The notes: generated by a model from the letters alone, not told the origin. 64,000 nucleotides of DNA from Styela clava (GCF_964204865.1 NC_135254.1:15009001-15073000), one strand, 5' to 3'; positions 12,985-26,558 are shown, numbered from the stretch's first letter. Program-made: numbers and translations.

Positions 12985-14160
12985 TTTGTGTCCAAGGTAA
13001 CTTGCGGTTGCGTCGACTAACGACAAATTGAACTCATTACTGATCTAAAATACCACGCCAATTCAAGGATATAATATATAATAATGTGATAATAAAATGA
13101 GAATATCGGTCAGAGACCGAAGACTTATCTATCGAAAGTTAGGGATCCCCCAAAACAGCGCTATTACTCCATAGTGACACCTTGTATCCCATCACTAATT
13201 AATTAATAACTCGCTAATTATATGACATAATGCGCCCAAAATCAATATACTTCTGGTCCGAGATATGATGAATGCACATGCTAAATCTGGAGCAGATTCA
13301 ATCTCGCTTTTGTGAGATATAGCGTGCATCTAACATACATACAGACAGACATATACTTATCAACATACTTACCGATTAAAATCTATAAGTAATATTCAAT
13401 CAATCAGTAACAATCAACTTCCCGATTATATTTAGTTTTGATATATATTGCGCTCATGCGAATTCGTTATCGTCGTTAGAAAGATCTGGTATAAAATCCC
13501 AGAAAGTATAATTTAATTTACTACAAGGAAAATACATGTAGAGTTTATTAGTAAATCAAAATTACATATTTATCTCCTCGGAATCCCCGCGGTACGGATC
13601 CTGAGTCAGTAGTTGAGATTACGCCACTCCTTCAAGGACCCGACTTTTTCAATATGTAATGGTTGAATAAAATATTCAATCTATGACCGATATACATATT
13701 TAAGATGGTAGCTTTATTTATTTAATTGTGATAAATTAATTTGCGATTGCGTCGATAAAATAAAAGCACCACTACTCCAAAATACCACAGCAATCCGCGG
13801 ACATAAAAATGTGTTGTAAACTGCCCGATTACATTTTGTTTTGATTCATATTCTTGCAAATTAGACCAATATGAGCTGTCCCTGCAACCCTTACTCCGCG
13901 CCGTCGAAATGCTGCCACTCGATTAATTTTAAGAAATCACTGTTAGAGAAATTCCCAAGTTTGCGATTCCCACGAAGTAAAATTTATTTAAAGTCCGTAG
14001 TTTTAGAACACTACAGGTGTGCCACAGGCACAAGGAATTTTTTGAGGTTTGCAAAGTTTAAGAAAGTGTTTTTAATCTTTCTCGTCTATCCCATAACAAA
14101 ACTCATGGCCTTTTTCGTTTGATTTTTAATATTTTATAATTTCGCTTTTTCAATCAAGAA
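12985..14160. mobile_element. Degenerate hAT-family copy related to 33072-34805
   Basis: Several blocks match the hAT element at 33072-34805 in the same order: ggttgcgtcgact near 13010 (cf. 33310), ttagtaaatcaaaa near 13550 (cf. 33540), and attttgttttgattc near 13833 (cf. 33645). No coding potential. Clean termini are not visible. It is interrupted by at least the 13110-13390 insert, and the 14200 element lies in its right part. Confidence 0.55.
13110..13390 (-). repeat. Dispersed repeat, second copy of the 43974-44416 insert
   Basis: The reverse complement of this stretch matches 43980-44410, including the segments around cgcgatatctcac, gattgaatctgctcc, tcggaccagaag and ggggatcccc. It ends in a short run of catacagacagac where the other copy carries its (TCTG/TATG) microsatellite. 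Non-coding. Confidence 0.65.
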
Positions 14161-14199
14161 ATTTTTAGTTGGGGATTCACTTCTTTATTCTATTTTCAG

Positions 14200-16391
14200 T
14201 AGGCTTGCACGTAATTGACAAAAATCAATTCCGTAATTACGGCAAAATCAATTACGTAATGACCCCGTAATTGCGATATTTTTCCACGCATTTAAACCTA
14301 TCATAACAACCAATTGAATCCACTTCTTTTCCGAATGGGACATTGAAGTTGGGTTTTCATATTCTTGGCAGTACTACACGCCGTCGACAGATGTTAAAGA
14401 CAAATATCAAGGAGTGAATTCAAATGAATTTTATTCTGATTTTTATCTTTTGTGTTAGCTTTGGTTTTCCTTTATCACCTTCGCAAATTAACCGTCCCAT
14501 TTTTATGCGATCAATTTTATTTTATCATTACCGACACTGGTATACGGATATTTATGGAAACGATAGTTTTTTAAAACCACCTTAATACTGAATAAAAATT
14601 ACGGGTTTCTAATTTATTAACCAACGACGAGCGTATTCACTCGTTTGATTATACTTGCGATTTCCTCGCGACGAAGACTTGTTTTTGCAGCGTCTTCTGC
14701 ATTATCCGACATTACTGCCTTGTTAAGCATTTTATAATAATAATTATTGATGTCGACTTATTGACGATATTCCGATTACCATGCTTCATTTTACATTTAA
14801 TCATCTCGCTGACTGAATGTTTATAACATTATTTGCGATAAATTTAGAACAAATATTATTTATTTGAGTATAATTTAAATATCGAACTTATATGATATGC
14901 ATTCTCCGAAAATACAAAAGTTATATCGCAAAACAATGCATTTTGTGACATTTATTTTACACTCACGACATTTATTTGCTAACTCAAGTCGGCGATCCTA
15001 TCGGCCAAGATTGACACAAGTTTGGTCGAGTGCCGGTGGTATTCAAGTCGACGATAAATCAAAATAAGTTGGCGCATTTGGTAAGACAGTTAATCATATA
15101 TGGCCGAAATATTGAGAGGAATTGTGAAAAACATCATGCGGACTGATATATAACATCATCCGGACTGATATATAACGATAAAACCGTTAACAGAACATCA
15201 AGATTTTGTAATAGAAAATGGATCTCGCACAGAATAAACACACTGGCTCATATTTGATTCTATATGATAGCAGTTAAATTATTTGCGGTCCGCGAGGAAT
15301 CCGTCGTTTTGCTGTTTCTCTGCCGTCTCAATCGCTTTACCGATGCCGAGAAGACGAAGTTGTGTTGGTTCATTACGCAATCTCTCTTTTGTCGTCATGT
15401 TGCTATTTGATAAGCGCGACATTAATTATCACGGCGAGGTATTGGCGCGAGTGATCAATCGCTCTTTTCGCTTATTTGGTTCTAATTCGTCGCGAAAGCT
15501 CTTCGTTAAATTTCACAAGATCGTCGTGTTGAAAGGTTATGGATATTTTCCTGTTTATACCCCAAGTCTAAAATAAAACAGCCAAAAACAGTATGATATT
15601 CCATGTTCATATATCAAGTGTTGATATTAACAATAAAGAATGGTTAAGCATTGCTAATCCACACTTGGTGGGGAATTCCCACTATTTAAACGCGTGACTA
15701 TAAAATAGAATAAAATAGAAACGGAACATATATACCATAAGTAACGGAAAACTGGAACAAGTAAATAATAAATAAAAGTAAAATGGATACAAATGTTTGA
15801 TAGACCATGTTTGAAAGATTGATCTCCTGCGTTCATTAGTCATTTCACCCGAAGAAGTTGAAACCGGGCGTGTTAGCGTCCATCGGTCTTAACACAATTC
15901 TTCCCCCTATCTACGGTTATTATGTACATTGGCCATGGCCAAGCTAGATAAGATGCGAGAGAAGTTGAAACCAGGTGTGGCGTCAATCGGTCTCAACGCA
16001 ATTCTATCCCTTATCTACGGTTAAGTTACGGGAGAAGTTAAAACCAGGTGTGTTGGCGTCAAACGGCCCTACTCAGTTCTTCCCCCTTAACTACGTTAAT
16101 AATTTACACTGGCCATGTCAGAGAAGTTGATAATAGGTTAGTGAATGGCAACGCGTCATGCCCTCCTTCACCTACGTAGCAAGAAAGGTAAAAGAGAGAA
16201 AAACGGCTGCGAATACCGGAACTCTAACTTCTACTTGTTGAGCTTTCATTTTTCGCAATCGACGAAATTGACTGCTTTGAAGAAAGCTCGTTTCAATGCA
16301 ATAATTACGACTTTACGTAATTCGTAACTTCCCTTCCGTAACTCAAAATAATTACGTAATTACGTAAATCCGTAAATTACGTGCAAGCCTA
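14200..16391. mobile_element. Non-autonomous hAT element with perfect 8-bp target duplication
   Basis: Terminal inverted repeats taggcttgcacgtaatt at 14200 and aattacgtgcaagccta ending at 16391. The 8-bp flank attttcag is present at both 14192-14199 and 16392-16399. Size 2192 bp. No transposase reading frame was recognised inside, so it is probably mobilised in trans. Both subterminal regions are rich in taattacg motifs, plausible transposase binding sites. It contains the tandem repeat at 15851-16140. Confidence 0.85.
15851..16140. repeat. Degenerate minisatellite inside the hAT element
   Basis: Three clear units and a partial fourth, starting near 15851, 15960, 16031 and 16119, each begin with gaagttgaaaccaggtgtg-like sequence. 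The full units continue through ggcgtcaatcggtct and end near ctacggtta. Spacing is uneven (about 70-110 bases). Confidence 0.7.
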
Positions 16392-16399
16392 ATTTTCAG

Positions 16400-17849
16400 C
16401 ATCCCATCGCTTAGGATTATTTAATAAAAACTTGTTTTCCTCATAGGTACCATGGTTCTACGCGAGAACGAAAAATGTATTTATCATCGTCTTCGCGGCA
16501 CGAAACATATGTCGAGGAAAATTTCTTATTTAGGGATAATAAACACCGGAATAAAGATTATTACGGCTTAAATAACACGTCAAGCTGACGAAAACAATCG
16601 GAAACTGTGCTACACCAATTGATTTTTAAAAGTGGGTTATCACGCAAATATTTTTGTGGCAAATTTGATTCTATATAATTTTTCAAGATTCTTGACGTTT
16701 ACCGTTTGCATAAAGTGGACTTGATTTGCGAAACTCGAATTTTCAAAAGTCAATCAAATTAGTATGTCTCGTTGATGACGTGGTACTGAGAACTCGGCGC
16801 GTAATTTTGCATTATTAGGGCATAGGCAATTATACATTCTGTGTACTTATTTTTAACCGTATGCTGGTTCTAATGGACAGTGCATTTTGCAAACGCTGCT
16901 GCGTTTTATATACATACCAATATCTTCATATAATATCGTTGCATTATTAGGAATTGCAGTAAACATAACGAACCGAGGTCAAGATATAGTCGATCTCTGT
17001 GCCGGACCTTTTGCTGTAACTTATTTTCCAGTGATATAGCTATTTTTGTCTCGAATTATCTAGATTTTATAATTTATATGTTTTTTTTCTGATTCTGTAA
17101 CCAGTTCTTTTGTTGTATTGACGGTATATAAAGACTATATAAGAATTAGCATACATGTGCTTTTAAACACTAGCGGATGTGTAATTGGTGGTTACTGCAG
17201 AATTCACGGTGATGGGTCGGTCCCAAAGCAGGAAACTAGAAGAAAACTACGGATCGAGTTTTTCCAACTAACCTGTTCTGATAGCTCAATTCAACTAAAA
17301 GCAGGCCTCTTATTTGAAGGATCGTTTAAGCCCTAAAATTATTTTAATGGACATGAAAACTTCTGCCCACAACCCAAAACAACAATACCTGACGCAGTTT
17401 ATCAAATCAGCTTTGATTTATTTTTAACATTTTCTTGTCTATGGCATTTTAGTAAGCAGCCACAAATTTTTATCTTATGTAATTCATTCATGTAAATAAA
17501 TGTTTATTTGATGTCTCGTATTATAAATATGGTATTGACCTTGAAGAGTGTGCTTTGTCATTCTAGGCATTTCATTCCAAACAAGCCTCTGTATATATAT
17601 CATAAATATATATTGATATGAAAGGTTGATTTATTGATTTATTTCTGAATGGAAATTCTTATTCTGGAAATTACACAGAAATGAAGTGGGAATCTCATCT
17701 TCTCTTTAGTGCGGCCCACTTGAAGTTTTTATTAAAATACAGATGTATAAACATATTTAACATAAAAATTTCCTGGTATGATATCAAATCTTTGAGGCTT
17801 TAATTTCACGTGGCTCCGCCATAAGAAGAGCGTTGTTGAGCGCCACAGA
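16400..17849. other. Intergenic, no gene recognised
   Basis: AT-rich spacer with short open frames only. The part near 16575-16645 resembles 9945-10015. Nothing else can be supported. Confidence 0.4.
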
Positions 17850-17851
17850 AT

Positions 17852-18288
17852 ATGATGTTACAGAAGTTGTTGAAAGCATTTAAAGAGAGATTCACTTACT
17901 TACAAAAATTCGACAGTCTCTTTGAAATTTTAATGTGTCCATTTGACATTCGGGTAGACGAGGTCACAGAATATATGCAACTAAAATACGGAAGTACGGA
18001 ACTGAAACACTTGTTTCAAAGAAATAGGAAACTTGAATTCTACAGTGAGTATATCGATAAAGATAAGTTTCCCATCCTGAAACAAATGGCAATGCGTGTT
18101 GCGGTGGCAATCGAAACAACATATTTGTGCGAATCTTTCTTTTCGAAATTGAAAATTATGAAGTCGAAGCATATAGGAGTAAGCTGACGAACGACAATTT
18201 GACAAGCCAGTTACGTTGTGCGGTATCAAAACTACCCGTTGATATTAAACAGTTGAGCAATGACAATCAAAAGCAAGTTTCACAATAG
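17852..18288 (+). pseudogene. hAT transposase C-terminal relic (ZBED/SCAND3-like)
   Basis: The frame from 17852 reads as the end of a hAT-derived transposase of the ZBED5/SCAND3/GTF2IRD2 type. It includes FPILKQMAMRVAVAIETTYL, then CESFFSKLKIMKSKH, the hAT dimerisation signature (normally E-S-x-F-S). At about 18170 a shift of frame gives an early stop at 18185. In the second frame the family continues with SKLTNDNLTSQLRCA and ends at the stop 18286-18288. No N-terminal BED finger or complete catalytic domain lies upstream. It is a dead fragment just upstream of IL-17 gene 2. Confidence 0.75.
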
Positions 18289-18839
18289 GTGAAAATAAAA
18301 ATTGCTAACTTTAGCGACGCTCGAATTCTAACGTAAATCGAAACTGGGCTGGTATTTAAGTTGTCTTAAGAAACGTTTTCGGCTTCAAACGTTCAAAGAT
18401 CTGAAATATTCAATCGACAAATCTGAGCTCGAAAGTTTGATTCTGAATATTCATGACTCCAGAAAATTCAAATCGGTTTTCGATTCAAATAACATAAAAA
18501 CGTGAAAGTACATATAGGTATGTATTTTCTATCATTATCGAAAGAAATTCATGTGGCTTTTCAAAATTAAAAATCATAACACTGAAATAATATGACCTTC
18601 CTAACTGGTCATATTCCCATGTTGGTGATTTTTTGACCATTGGTGACCGTGGATGCTCCAGAAACAATAGACGCAACGCAACCACAAAAATACGCCGAAG
18701 GTAGAATCGGACGGGTAAACATACTGGCATAAAGGAAAACAAAATTCCTTGATTTTTGGGGGTTTATTCATGAACAATCACTAAATTATTTGGAAATTTT
18801 CTCATGAACGTAATAAACGAATTCTTATTGCTGATAACG

Positions 18840-18847
18840 TATATATA
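18840..18847 (+). promoter_or_regulatory. Candidate TATA box of IL-17 gene 2
   Basis: TATATATA at the place equivalent to 11287-11294 in gene 1, 100 bases before the ATG. Confidence 0.4.
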
Positions 18848-18939
18848 CATCCGCCGAAGTCTACATATCAACATTATATATAAACTGCCAGAATCCGTAA
18901 ACATTGTCGAAAAGAATTTTTATATATTTGGAAGTTTTC

Positions 18940-20219
18940 ATGAAAATTATAATAATGCGTATGGTTTTTATCATACTTGCGATCGCTGCCATTTGCTCAT
19001 CGCTAAAAGTGAAACCAAATGGAAGAAAGATGATCAAACGAAAAGGGGTCGAATCTCATTCCGAATGCCAAGCCTTCAAGAGAGCTGACCGAAGGTATTA
19101 ATTTATTATAAGAGAGCATAAATAGTCTATTATCATGAACGTTTAATAACTGTTATTGCACGGATACTTTAAATTCAGTGGTATAATATCTGCGTTCAAC
19201 CCCGATTTAGTTAGGTGACATCACGGGAACGAGTTTTTTGCTCACCACTTTTCTGGGCATAAAACATTTGTCAAACAATGCCGCTGTCAGACGCCGTCGT
19301 ATGAATTATGACACAGAACTAATATACAAAATTAGGCTCATTACAGTAGTGCCGATGTTGAGTACTAAAACAAAAATTATGATGTAACACCTGCTAGTTT
19401 GTACCATGTACAAACGTATAAAATCACAAATGTTCGATTCAAAAGGTAGCAAATTTTGTTCCAATTGCACTTTATCTGTCATCTCTTTACAGAAGACAGT
19501 GCGAACTTGTGCTTTCAAATCCCTACATCAAATGGTCAGAGAAGATGCTTTCGAACAATAAATTTATTAAGAATTTAGAGACAGTGGACGTTTCGGATAC
19601 CGGCGGTGCGCAAATATCAAGAGAACAGCGGCAATCAAATAGAAGAAAGAAGTGCAAATTTACTAAGGAACATTACAAAAATACATCTCTACCATGGGGC
19701 CTTCGTAGTACGTCGCCGTATGAGAGATACATTACTTTTGATGCGAACAGGTTTGTGAATTATTGAAAACAATGAAATTCGATAAAATATAATATTTTCT
19801 TTGATCAGACTTTAAATGTGATGCTAAATATTCCAATGGCAATAAAAGTCAGGGGGCCTGGTTTTCATTTGTCAAACATCGTCTTTCAACGCAGCGTCAG
19901 GTCGAATTTTCACACAGACTTGGGTTTTTGTTTCTATTCATTTATTTTCATGGTTTATTTCAGAATTCCTAAACAGTTAGTTACTCGCCGATGTCTTTGC
20001 CGGGGATGCATTAATGTGGCAACTCTTGAAGAGGACAACAGCGTCATCAGCGGGCCAATTCCCTATCAAGTCAAAGTGATGAAAAACAACGAGACAGTAA
20101 AAGAAACCGTATATGCCGGCTGCGGTTGTTTCATACCTAAAACATTTGACATTAACATAAAGAAGCCTCGTAGAAGGAGACGTAGATATAGAAAACGCCG
20201 AAATCGCCGAACTTGCTGA
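18940..20219 (+). CDS. Interleukin-17-like secreted cytokine, gene 2 (three exons)
   Basis: Paralogue of gene 1, 222 aa. Exons 18940-19094, 19493-19750 and 19964-20219; both introns phase 2 at the same places. Signal peptide in the first 20 residues. The pro-region keeps NPYIKWSEKML (61-71) and ends near a weaker R-E-Q-R (95-98) followed by RRKK (102-105). The IL-17 domain keeps C106, the sequon NTS, STSPY, CLCRGC and GCGC, with the arginine-rich tail RRRRRYRKRRNRRTC. The extra final Cys is absent from gene 1 and could permit disulfide linkage; this is inference. Gene 1 has VETIS-type drift only, and both copies are open throughout, suggesting each is under constraint. The promoter block is shared with gene 1, so co-regulation is plausible. 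Confidence 0.9.
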
Positions 20220-20424
20220 TGTCGTTAAAAGCGACGATTGTTGAAAGATTTAACAGAACAATATAACATGCATTTTCATTTATTTGAACAAAATGTTCTT
20301 TCATTTATTTAGTTTGTTCTTTTCTTTTAAAAAAATTTCATTATTCTTCGTCCAGCTTAGATTATTTGCAACCAAAACATAAAAGAATATTCATTCCATC
20401 GTATTGTCGTTGAGTTGAATGTTG

Positions 20425-23400
20425 ATCTTCTTTTCAGAGTGCTTGGACTGGGTTTAGGCATTCATGGAAATGCGAAAATGGAATTCGCTCCAGGGATTGT
20501 TCCATTTACAGGGTATAATTTAAAACATGTTTGAGACAAAAGTGAGGAATAGAGTAGGAAATGGCCCATCAAGCAATCGCGGGCTGTATCTCTTTTATGG
20601 CACCTCATTTCTTTGTAAAGTTCACTATTAAATTGTTCGCAAAATACATTTTGTTTCCTCATTCCGTTACAGAGACTAACCATTTGTTGTTCCCTCATTT
20701 TCGTTCGTTTTTGAATATTTTCCTTTTCTCGGATGAAATCTAATGCCCGGAAGAAACTAAATTTAACTTTGGGCTGAAACAGTGAGTGATTTACATAAAG
20801 GCTGGAAGCATCAGTCCCTCATAATTCGAGTCTTGTCTAGTCTAGTCGATTGAAAATATTTTACTCAATAATGAATTGGGATAGTTATGGCATAAACGGC
20901 CATAGGAACAAAGCATAGAGTTTTATTTTTATACGAAAGAAATATATATATATGTCTTACACGAACCTCGAAATCAGTCCATGTGAAAAGAGTCGAAAGT
21001 AATTACAACATTGCAATTTACGTACATATTAATCTACCGTAGAAGACAGACAAAGGGAATATTATGTCGGGTAATATCAATAGGGGAAATATCCCGATTT
21101 TTTTAATCAGAAATCGTTACGTATATGCGTGCTGAGTTAGAACGCTGGCTGGTCATAGCATGCTCCCACAGTTATGTCATGCATTATGCATTGGTTAAAA
21201 TTAATTTTATTAGTAATTGCGTGATTTTTCATGGTTTATTTTTTAACTTCTCTCAATAATGTTACCATGAAAAGTAATATACTGTACATAGTGAACACAC
21301 CTCTTTGTTTAAAATTGATATATATCAAAATATTGAAAAAAATTGCTAAAAAACGATATTTCCTGGCCGCAGTGTTCGGCAAGAAATCAGCAACGAGCAA
21401 AAACAACTATCCTCTACAAACTATCTCCCAGGTAAAAGACGTACAAACATAAAATAAAAATCATACAAAATCTTATCGGTTTATTGCTTATTTTATTATC
21501 AAATTGATTCCAATATGTGAAAATTAGTTTATTGTGTCGTAAAAAAATTTAAGCAGTACCTATACATTGTGATAAAACGATGATTCAATTTGTGCCAAAC
21601 TGACAGACAGGCAGACAAAGAAAATATTTGTCGGGAGTTGCTGACAGGGAAACTTTCCAGATTCTATTCAACATATGGTTACGTAGGGTAGTTGTATACT
21701 TACGCATATTTAAGCCGGTTGGTCATAACATGCCGACGCGTGCTACGTATTGTTCTACGCCGTGACACGCAATTTTAAATTATTTTACGATCAGCTGGGT
21801 GCATTTTGTAATTAAAAATAATGATACACAAAAGAACGATAACTGATCTAATTTACCTAATTATGTAATCAATTTAGTAAGACATTTGTTTACCAGAGTA
21901 TTTTTAATTATTTTCTAATGTTGAAATGTTACACTAACTGACGACCTGCTTGACATATCTGATACCTGCCGACTCGTTTTTACAATGATCGTGAATATGC
22001 TCCTAACCTAATGATAATCAATATTCCAATAATGTTATTTCAAAAATTTTTTAGAGCAAACGATATTTGTATGAATTTTCTGCCTTTTCCCCATGGAAAA
22101 GTTTTCATAAAAGTATAATTTATATCCAAATTTTTGCCTCGTTTCTAGTTGCACCTATGTCGATGCGACACCAGAGATTCAAGGTATATTTTAGTAAAAT
22201 AACACTAAAGTGAATTGCTTACAACAAAAAATTCATCAAAAGGTAAACTTGTTTTAAACGTTTCATACATCTACAAAAACCAGGGTACTGTAAATAAGTT
22301 CTTATAAATACTTGCATACGAAATTCAATTTTGTAAGAATGAAATCACAATCATCAAGTAGTTAACGGTTGCAGCGCATGGCATCCTTCTTATCTGGCCA
22401 TTTCAAAGAATTGATGGGTTATAGATGTTCGATATTGCTCTTCAATTCTTTTTAAATATAGACTAAGCGCACTATATAATAATCGAGTAGAATAACGATT
22501 TCGAAACTGATATTAAAAATAGGGAAATGCAAATTCCATAAGATGGAAAACTTGGAACCTTGAAACCTTGGACGACAGCCATAACCGCTGGTAAAATAGA
22601 GTTACAATATTCCTACTCCACTCACGTTTGTTACGTGGGTTTGAGGAATGTTTTATTTTATTACTTTATATATTATTAGAAAACACCGGAATTATACATT
22701 ACTCATATGTATACTCATAAATAAGTGTTTAGTCTGCAGTATATGGTCGAAACGAAATCACGATCGTCGGGGAATTTTTTTTCACTGGAAACCCGTTCTG
22801 ATGGATAATTTTCATTGCCATATTTATCTACTGGCAACTTTTTATCCAATGATTTTGACAAACACATGCACTACTCACTTGAACGAAAAACCCTCAAAAA
22901 TAGCTTTCCTAGTAACAAGGAAAGCACCCGGTGAAGTAGGAAAAGGAAAAGTATTTCTCATTCGCGAGCATGAGCAAATGCTTGATTCGTGATACCAAAA
23001 TAATCCACAATATTAATATAACCCCTTATTATTTCCAATTGAAAAATAGATGAATGGAGCTTTTCAGAAATATCTGGATTAAATAGAAAACTATAAGGTC
23101 GATGAGATTTTTCATTTATAAATATATTTTTGATTTGGTATTCGTTTTTCTTGCGTTGCAAAGTCAATCTAGAAATACTGCAGCACATACTCTTAACATT
23201 CTGTATAAACAAACTAAAATTTTTGAATAATTATTGAAAATACAAATAGAGTAGGAAATTGCTTTAGGCGTTCTGTGTCCTATAGTTGGTCAAAGTATTA
23301 AAAATATTGTATGATATTTTGCGACATTATACACTTGCTGTGGTTCAATCACTCATATTCATTAGTGCCCAGACACCCAAACCCAGGTGAAATGTGCAAC

Positions 23401-26400
23401 AAGCAATAGCAACAAAAATGTACAAAACTAGAAATAAAAATCCATTAAATTATATCACCCCATATTTGTGAATTTCGCGCTGTTTGTGAGAATTTCATTT
23501 TAACAAGAGACCAATGTTCAATTTTATTGACACGTAGACAAAAACGAGGTAGTATCAAATCTTTTACAATACCGGTACCGGTAGTCCGGTATCAAAAAAA
23601 ACTCCCGACGTCGCTGACCACCAGATCGCTGAAACGCGATCGCGAAACTGACACACGTTGCGCAATTTGCAATTTTGATGACTTCATCCCACAAAATTTC
23701 AAAGTGAAAAATGAATACCATAGAGCCCCAAAAATCTTTTGGAGTAAATTAAAGTGTTATGGACAGACTCCTGGCGTTAACAACAATTTTCATCAACTGA
23801 AAATTTTAAAGCACTCAATCCAGTGCTTAAGAGAAAATCGATTTTCTCACAATAAAACAACAACGAGAAAAATACTATCAACAACAACAACAATATAACA
23901 TAACGATCCATATTTTCACTTGGTGGCTGATAAAATCCAAACAAGAGACAGATTTTTTTATCTACAACTTCCTGTTTTGGCTACCGCTATAATAGCCAAC
24001 CTTATGTGTGTGTGATACATATACTACAATTACGCAAAATAAAAAAAATGCTTCCAAGAAAAAGACTAAATTTTTTGAATATACAAAATTCAGCTCAATC
24101 ATTAGAAATTGGGACGTAAAACAGAAGTAAAAACTACCAAAAAACCGTTCGGCCACAATATTTGGAAGGTTTCGTTAGAACCATTATCAGGTATATGTGT
24201 ACATTTATAAGTAGATTAGCGCCAAAGATACGTTATATTAGATTTTTAAATGTCAGCTGTATTGAATCGATTCAAACGCCTTCAGATGTCTTTGACTTGA
24301 GTTATTTTTGTAAATATTATTCCCAAGACAAAACAAATCTTTTAACAAAGATTTAAAGTCACAAAGTTTTGTTATCTCGCAGCAATCGAAAATAGGACAA
24401 GCTACCGGATATCATAAAAAAAATCACGTAAAATGAGTTTCCAACGATCCTGAAATCGGGAATTTATAATTAGAGAATAAAAATTTGAAATTCTAGTTAA
24501 TCTAAAAATAACATACGTCGCAATTCAAATGGCGGTAAGTTATTTATAGGTACTTCCTTTGACTCACTTGGTTTATATTCATACAATAAAACCCATAGCT
24601 ATACTTTCTATGTCTATCGACAATTCTATCAGAGCTACATTATGCGTCATCTTACGTGCCGACGCAACGTATACTTGACGCAACCGACGTTTTGCGTGAG
24701 TCTAGCGTGGGAATACAATAATAGCCTTCTCGTCTGCTTTCAATTCTGAGTGATAATTGATATATATCATAAATTGTAATTCCCCACTCTATTTTGAGAA
24801 TATTTACTTGCATTTTTTTTTTGTTTCAGATCAGAGAAACCGGAAAAGCAAAAGAATACAGTTTAGCATATTGTCTAGGATTCCACGTATGAGTTTCTCT
24901 CACTTAAATTTATGTCAGTGGTGATTTTAGCCTTCATTCCCGATACCTTTCAGTACAATTTTCACATATCTTCATAAAAATCAGCCATCAATTCACGTAT
25001 CTACTTTTTAAAGAGGGGTGAACAAAAATAATTGACGAAGGGCAAAAATTGAATTTTTCTTTCACATGCACGATGGAATGAATTTTTGCGATAAAGATTG
25101 AGATATTGATATTAACCTCCACCGAATTCTTATTTGACACTAAGTTACATGTGAATTGTTTGGCAAAATTCTAGTTGTTATTTTTTCGTTGTTGTTGAAA
25201 AAAACATCGCTTTTCTTTGCAATTATTAGGTCAATCATTTTTTAATTTTCATTACCTAAAAATGAATAAAAGCCACTTTAAGGCTGTTACTTTTATTTTT
25301 TTTCTTGATTTTCATGATTCCTGATTTTTTACCAGAAATGTTGCTACTTTATCTGAAGTAAAACGAAACACATTTTTATTTCTTTACGCTTTCCGATGAT
25401 TTCTTCAAAAAAATCGTTGTCTTGAGTACCGGTCTTACAGTACCGGTATCGATGTACGGCTTTCGTGTCCATATATCTGAGCATTGCTCTCTAGTAATAA
25501 TACCAAACTATGATTGAGACTCAATGCAATGATTTTGATGACCTACATTTTAGGCATATAATGCATTTTATTTATTTTTTAATCGAAATAGCCAGAACCC
25601 CGATTTAAATTACTACTGCATGTTAGAAACAACTTTTATGTAATGTTCCCATACACTAGGAACACAAAGGTTGGTAAAGTAATGTATGTCATTTATTTAT
25701 TTTTTGTTGAAAGCAAACAAATTATGAATGGCCCTGCAACATTTCTAATAATCATACCATATTGCCATTACCTTTTGAGTTTGTAAAAAAGTAAGCAGAT
25801 CAAAATAAGGTTGAAAGGACGTGAAATTGTCAGCAAAAATAACACGAAGGAAACGAAGAAATGTTTGAACACGTGGTTACTAGTACAGTAAAACACGCCA
25901 CTCCGAAAAACTTACCTGCTCTTGAGGCAAAATTGGAAGAAAAAGTATGGATCCGATAGCAAGATATGACAAAAAAGAGTAATATAAAATGAAGTAAATA
26001 AACAGGTAATGTTTGCCCCAGTAACAACGAAATTGTATCAAAACAAAACATCCATACGTCTCAATAACGTTTGGACTTAAGTTTTAGAGCTAAATATATA
26101 CATTATATTCAAATTATTATTATATCCAATGCTAAACGTTTCAATCTTATTAGATTATTCGATGGATTTCGTGTTAAGACAGTTAGCTTTGTTAAGTGAA
26201 TAACGGAATTACTTTGTTTTGGGAAGCTGAATAAAATTTGGTTAGAAAACCTACATTTTGGTACATAATTAATTGTCAACAAATAATTTATTTTTAGCAG
26301 AGAGGGGTACCTAAGTTTTTAAGATATCTGGATGCTGATTACACATTTCGAGATATAATTGGCGCCTTACCTTATTTCAAAAATTAATCCACCATGAATT

Positions 26401-26520
26401 CAACCACCAACATTTTTTTTTCTAAAAAAGCACCACCACGATGACGTGAACATCGAAACAACCGTCCTTTGAGTCAATTTATGATAGTATTAGAAAACAG
26501 CATGTTATGCGTCAATATGC
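20425..26520. other. Intergenic region, no gene recognised
   Basis: About 6 kb of AT-rich spacer. Open frames (up to 123 codons at 23527-23898) carry no recognisable domain and look like chance. Two diverged direct repeats lie at about 21040-21200 and 21605-21770 (shared parts: gcagacaaag, tgtcggg, gctggtcata/ggttggtcata, catgc). A microsatellite-like caacaacaacaa run sits at 23880-23895. Confidence 0.45.
21040..21770. repeat. Pair of diverged direct repeats
   Basis: Sequence at about 21040-21200 recurs at about 21605-21770 with many differences. Both contain agacagacaaag/caggcagacaaag, gtcggg, a gggaaa stretch, tacgtatatgcg/acttacgcatat, and ggtcata followed by catgc. Spacing about 560 bases. 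Function unknown; probably fragments of one dispersed element. Confidence 0.4.
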
Positions 26521-26526
26521 AGGAAA

Positions 26527-26558
26527 CCAATCATCGCAAGTGATTTAAAGGATAAATA
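26527..26558 (+). promoter_or_regulatory. Candidate core promoter of IL-17 gene 3 (CCAAT and TATA-like)
   Basis: ccaat at 26527-26531 and a TATA-like gataaata at 26551-26558, about 95 bases before the ATG. The spacing is the same as the TATA-to-ATG distance in genes 1 and 2. Confidence 0.35.

Larger units (their letters stand above)
18370..20420 (+). repeat. Duplicated block B (IL-17 gene 2 plus promoter)
   Basis: Partner of block A at 10838-12855, same orientation, about 7.5 kb downstream. Homology begins near gttttcggcttcaa and runs to about tgtcgttgagttgaatgttga. The hAT relic at 17852-18288 sits immediately before the left boundary. Confidence 0.85.

Noticed and set aside
23527..23898. 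123-codon open frame
   Set aside because: Ends in a caa-repeat, with no domain or conserved pattern; looks like chance.
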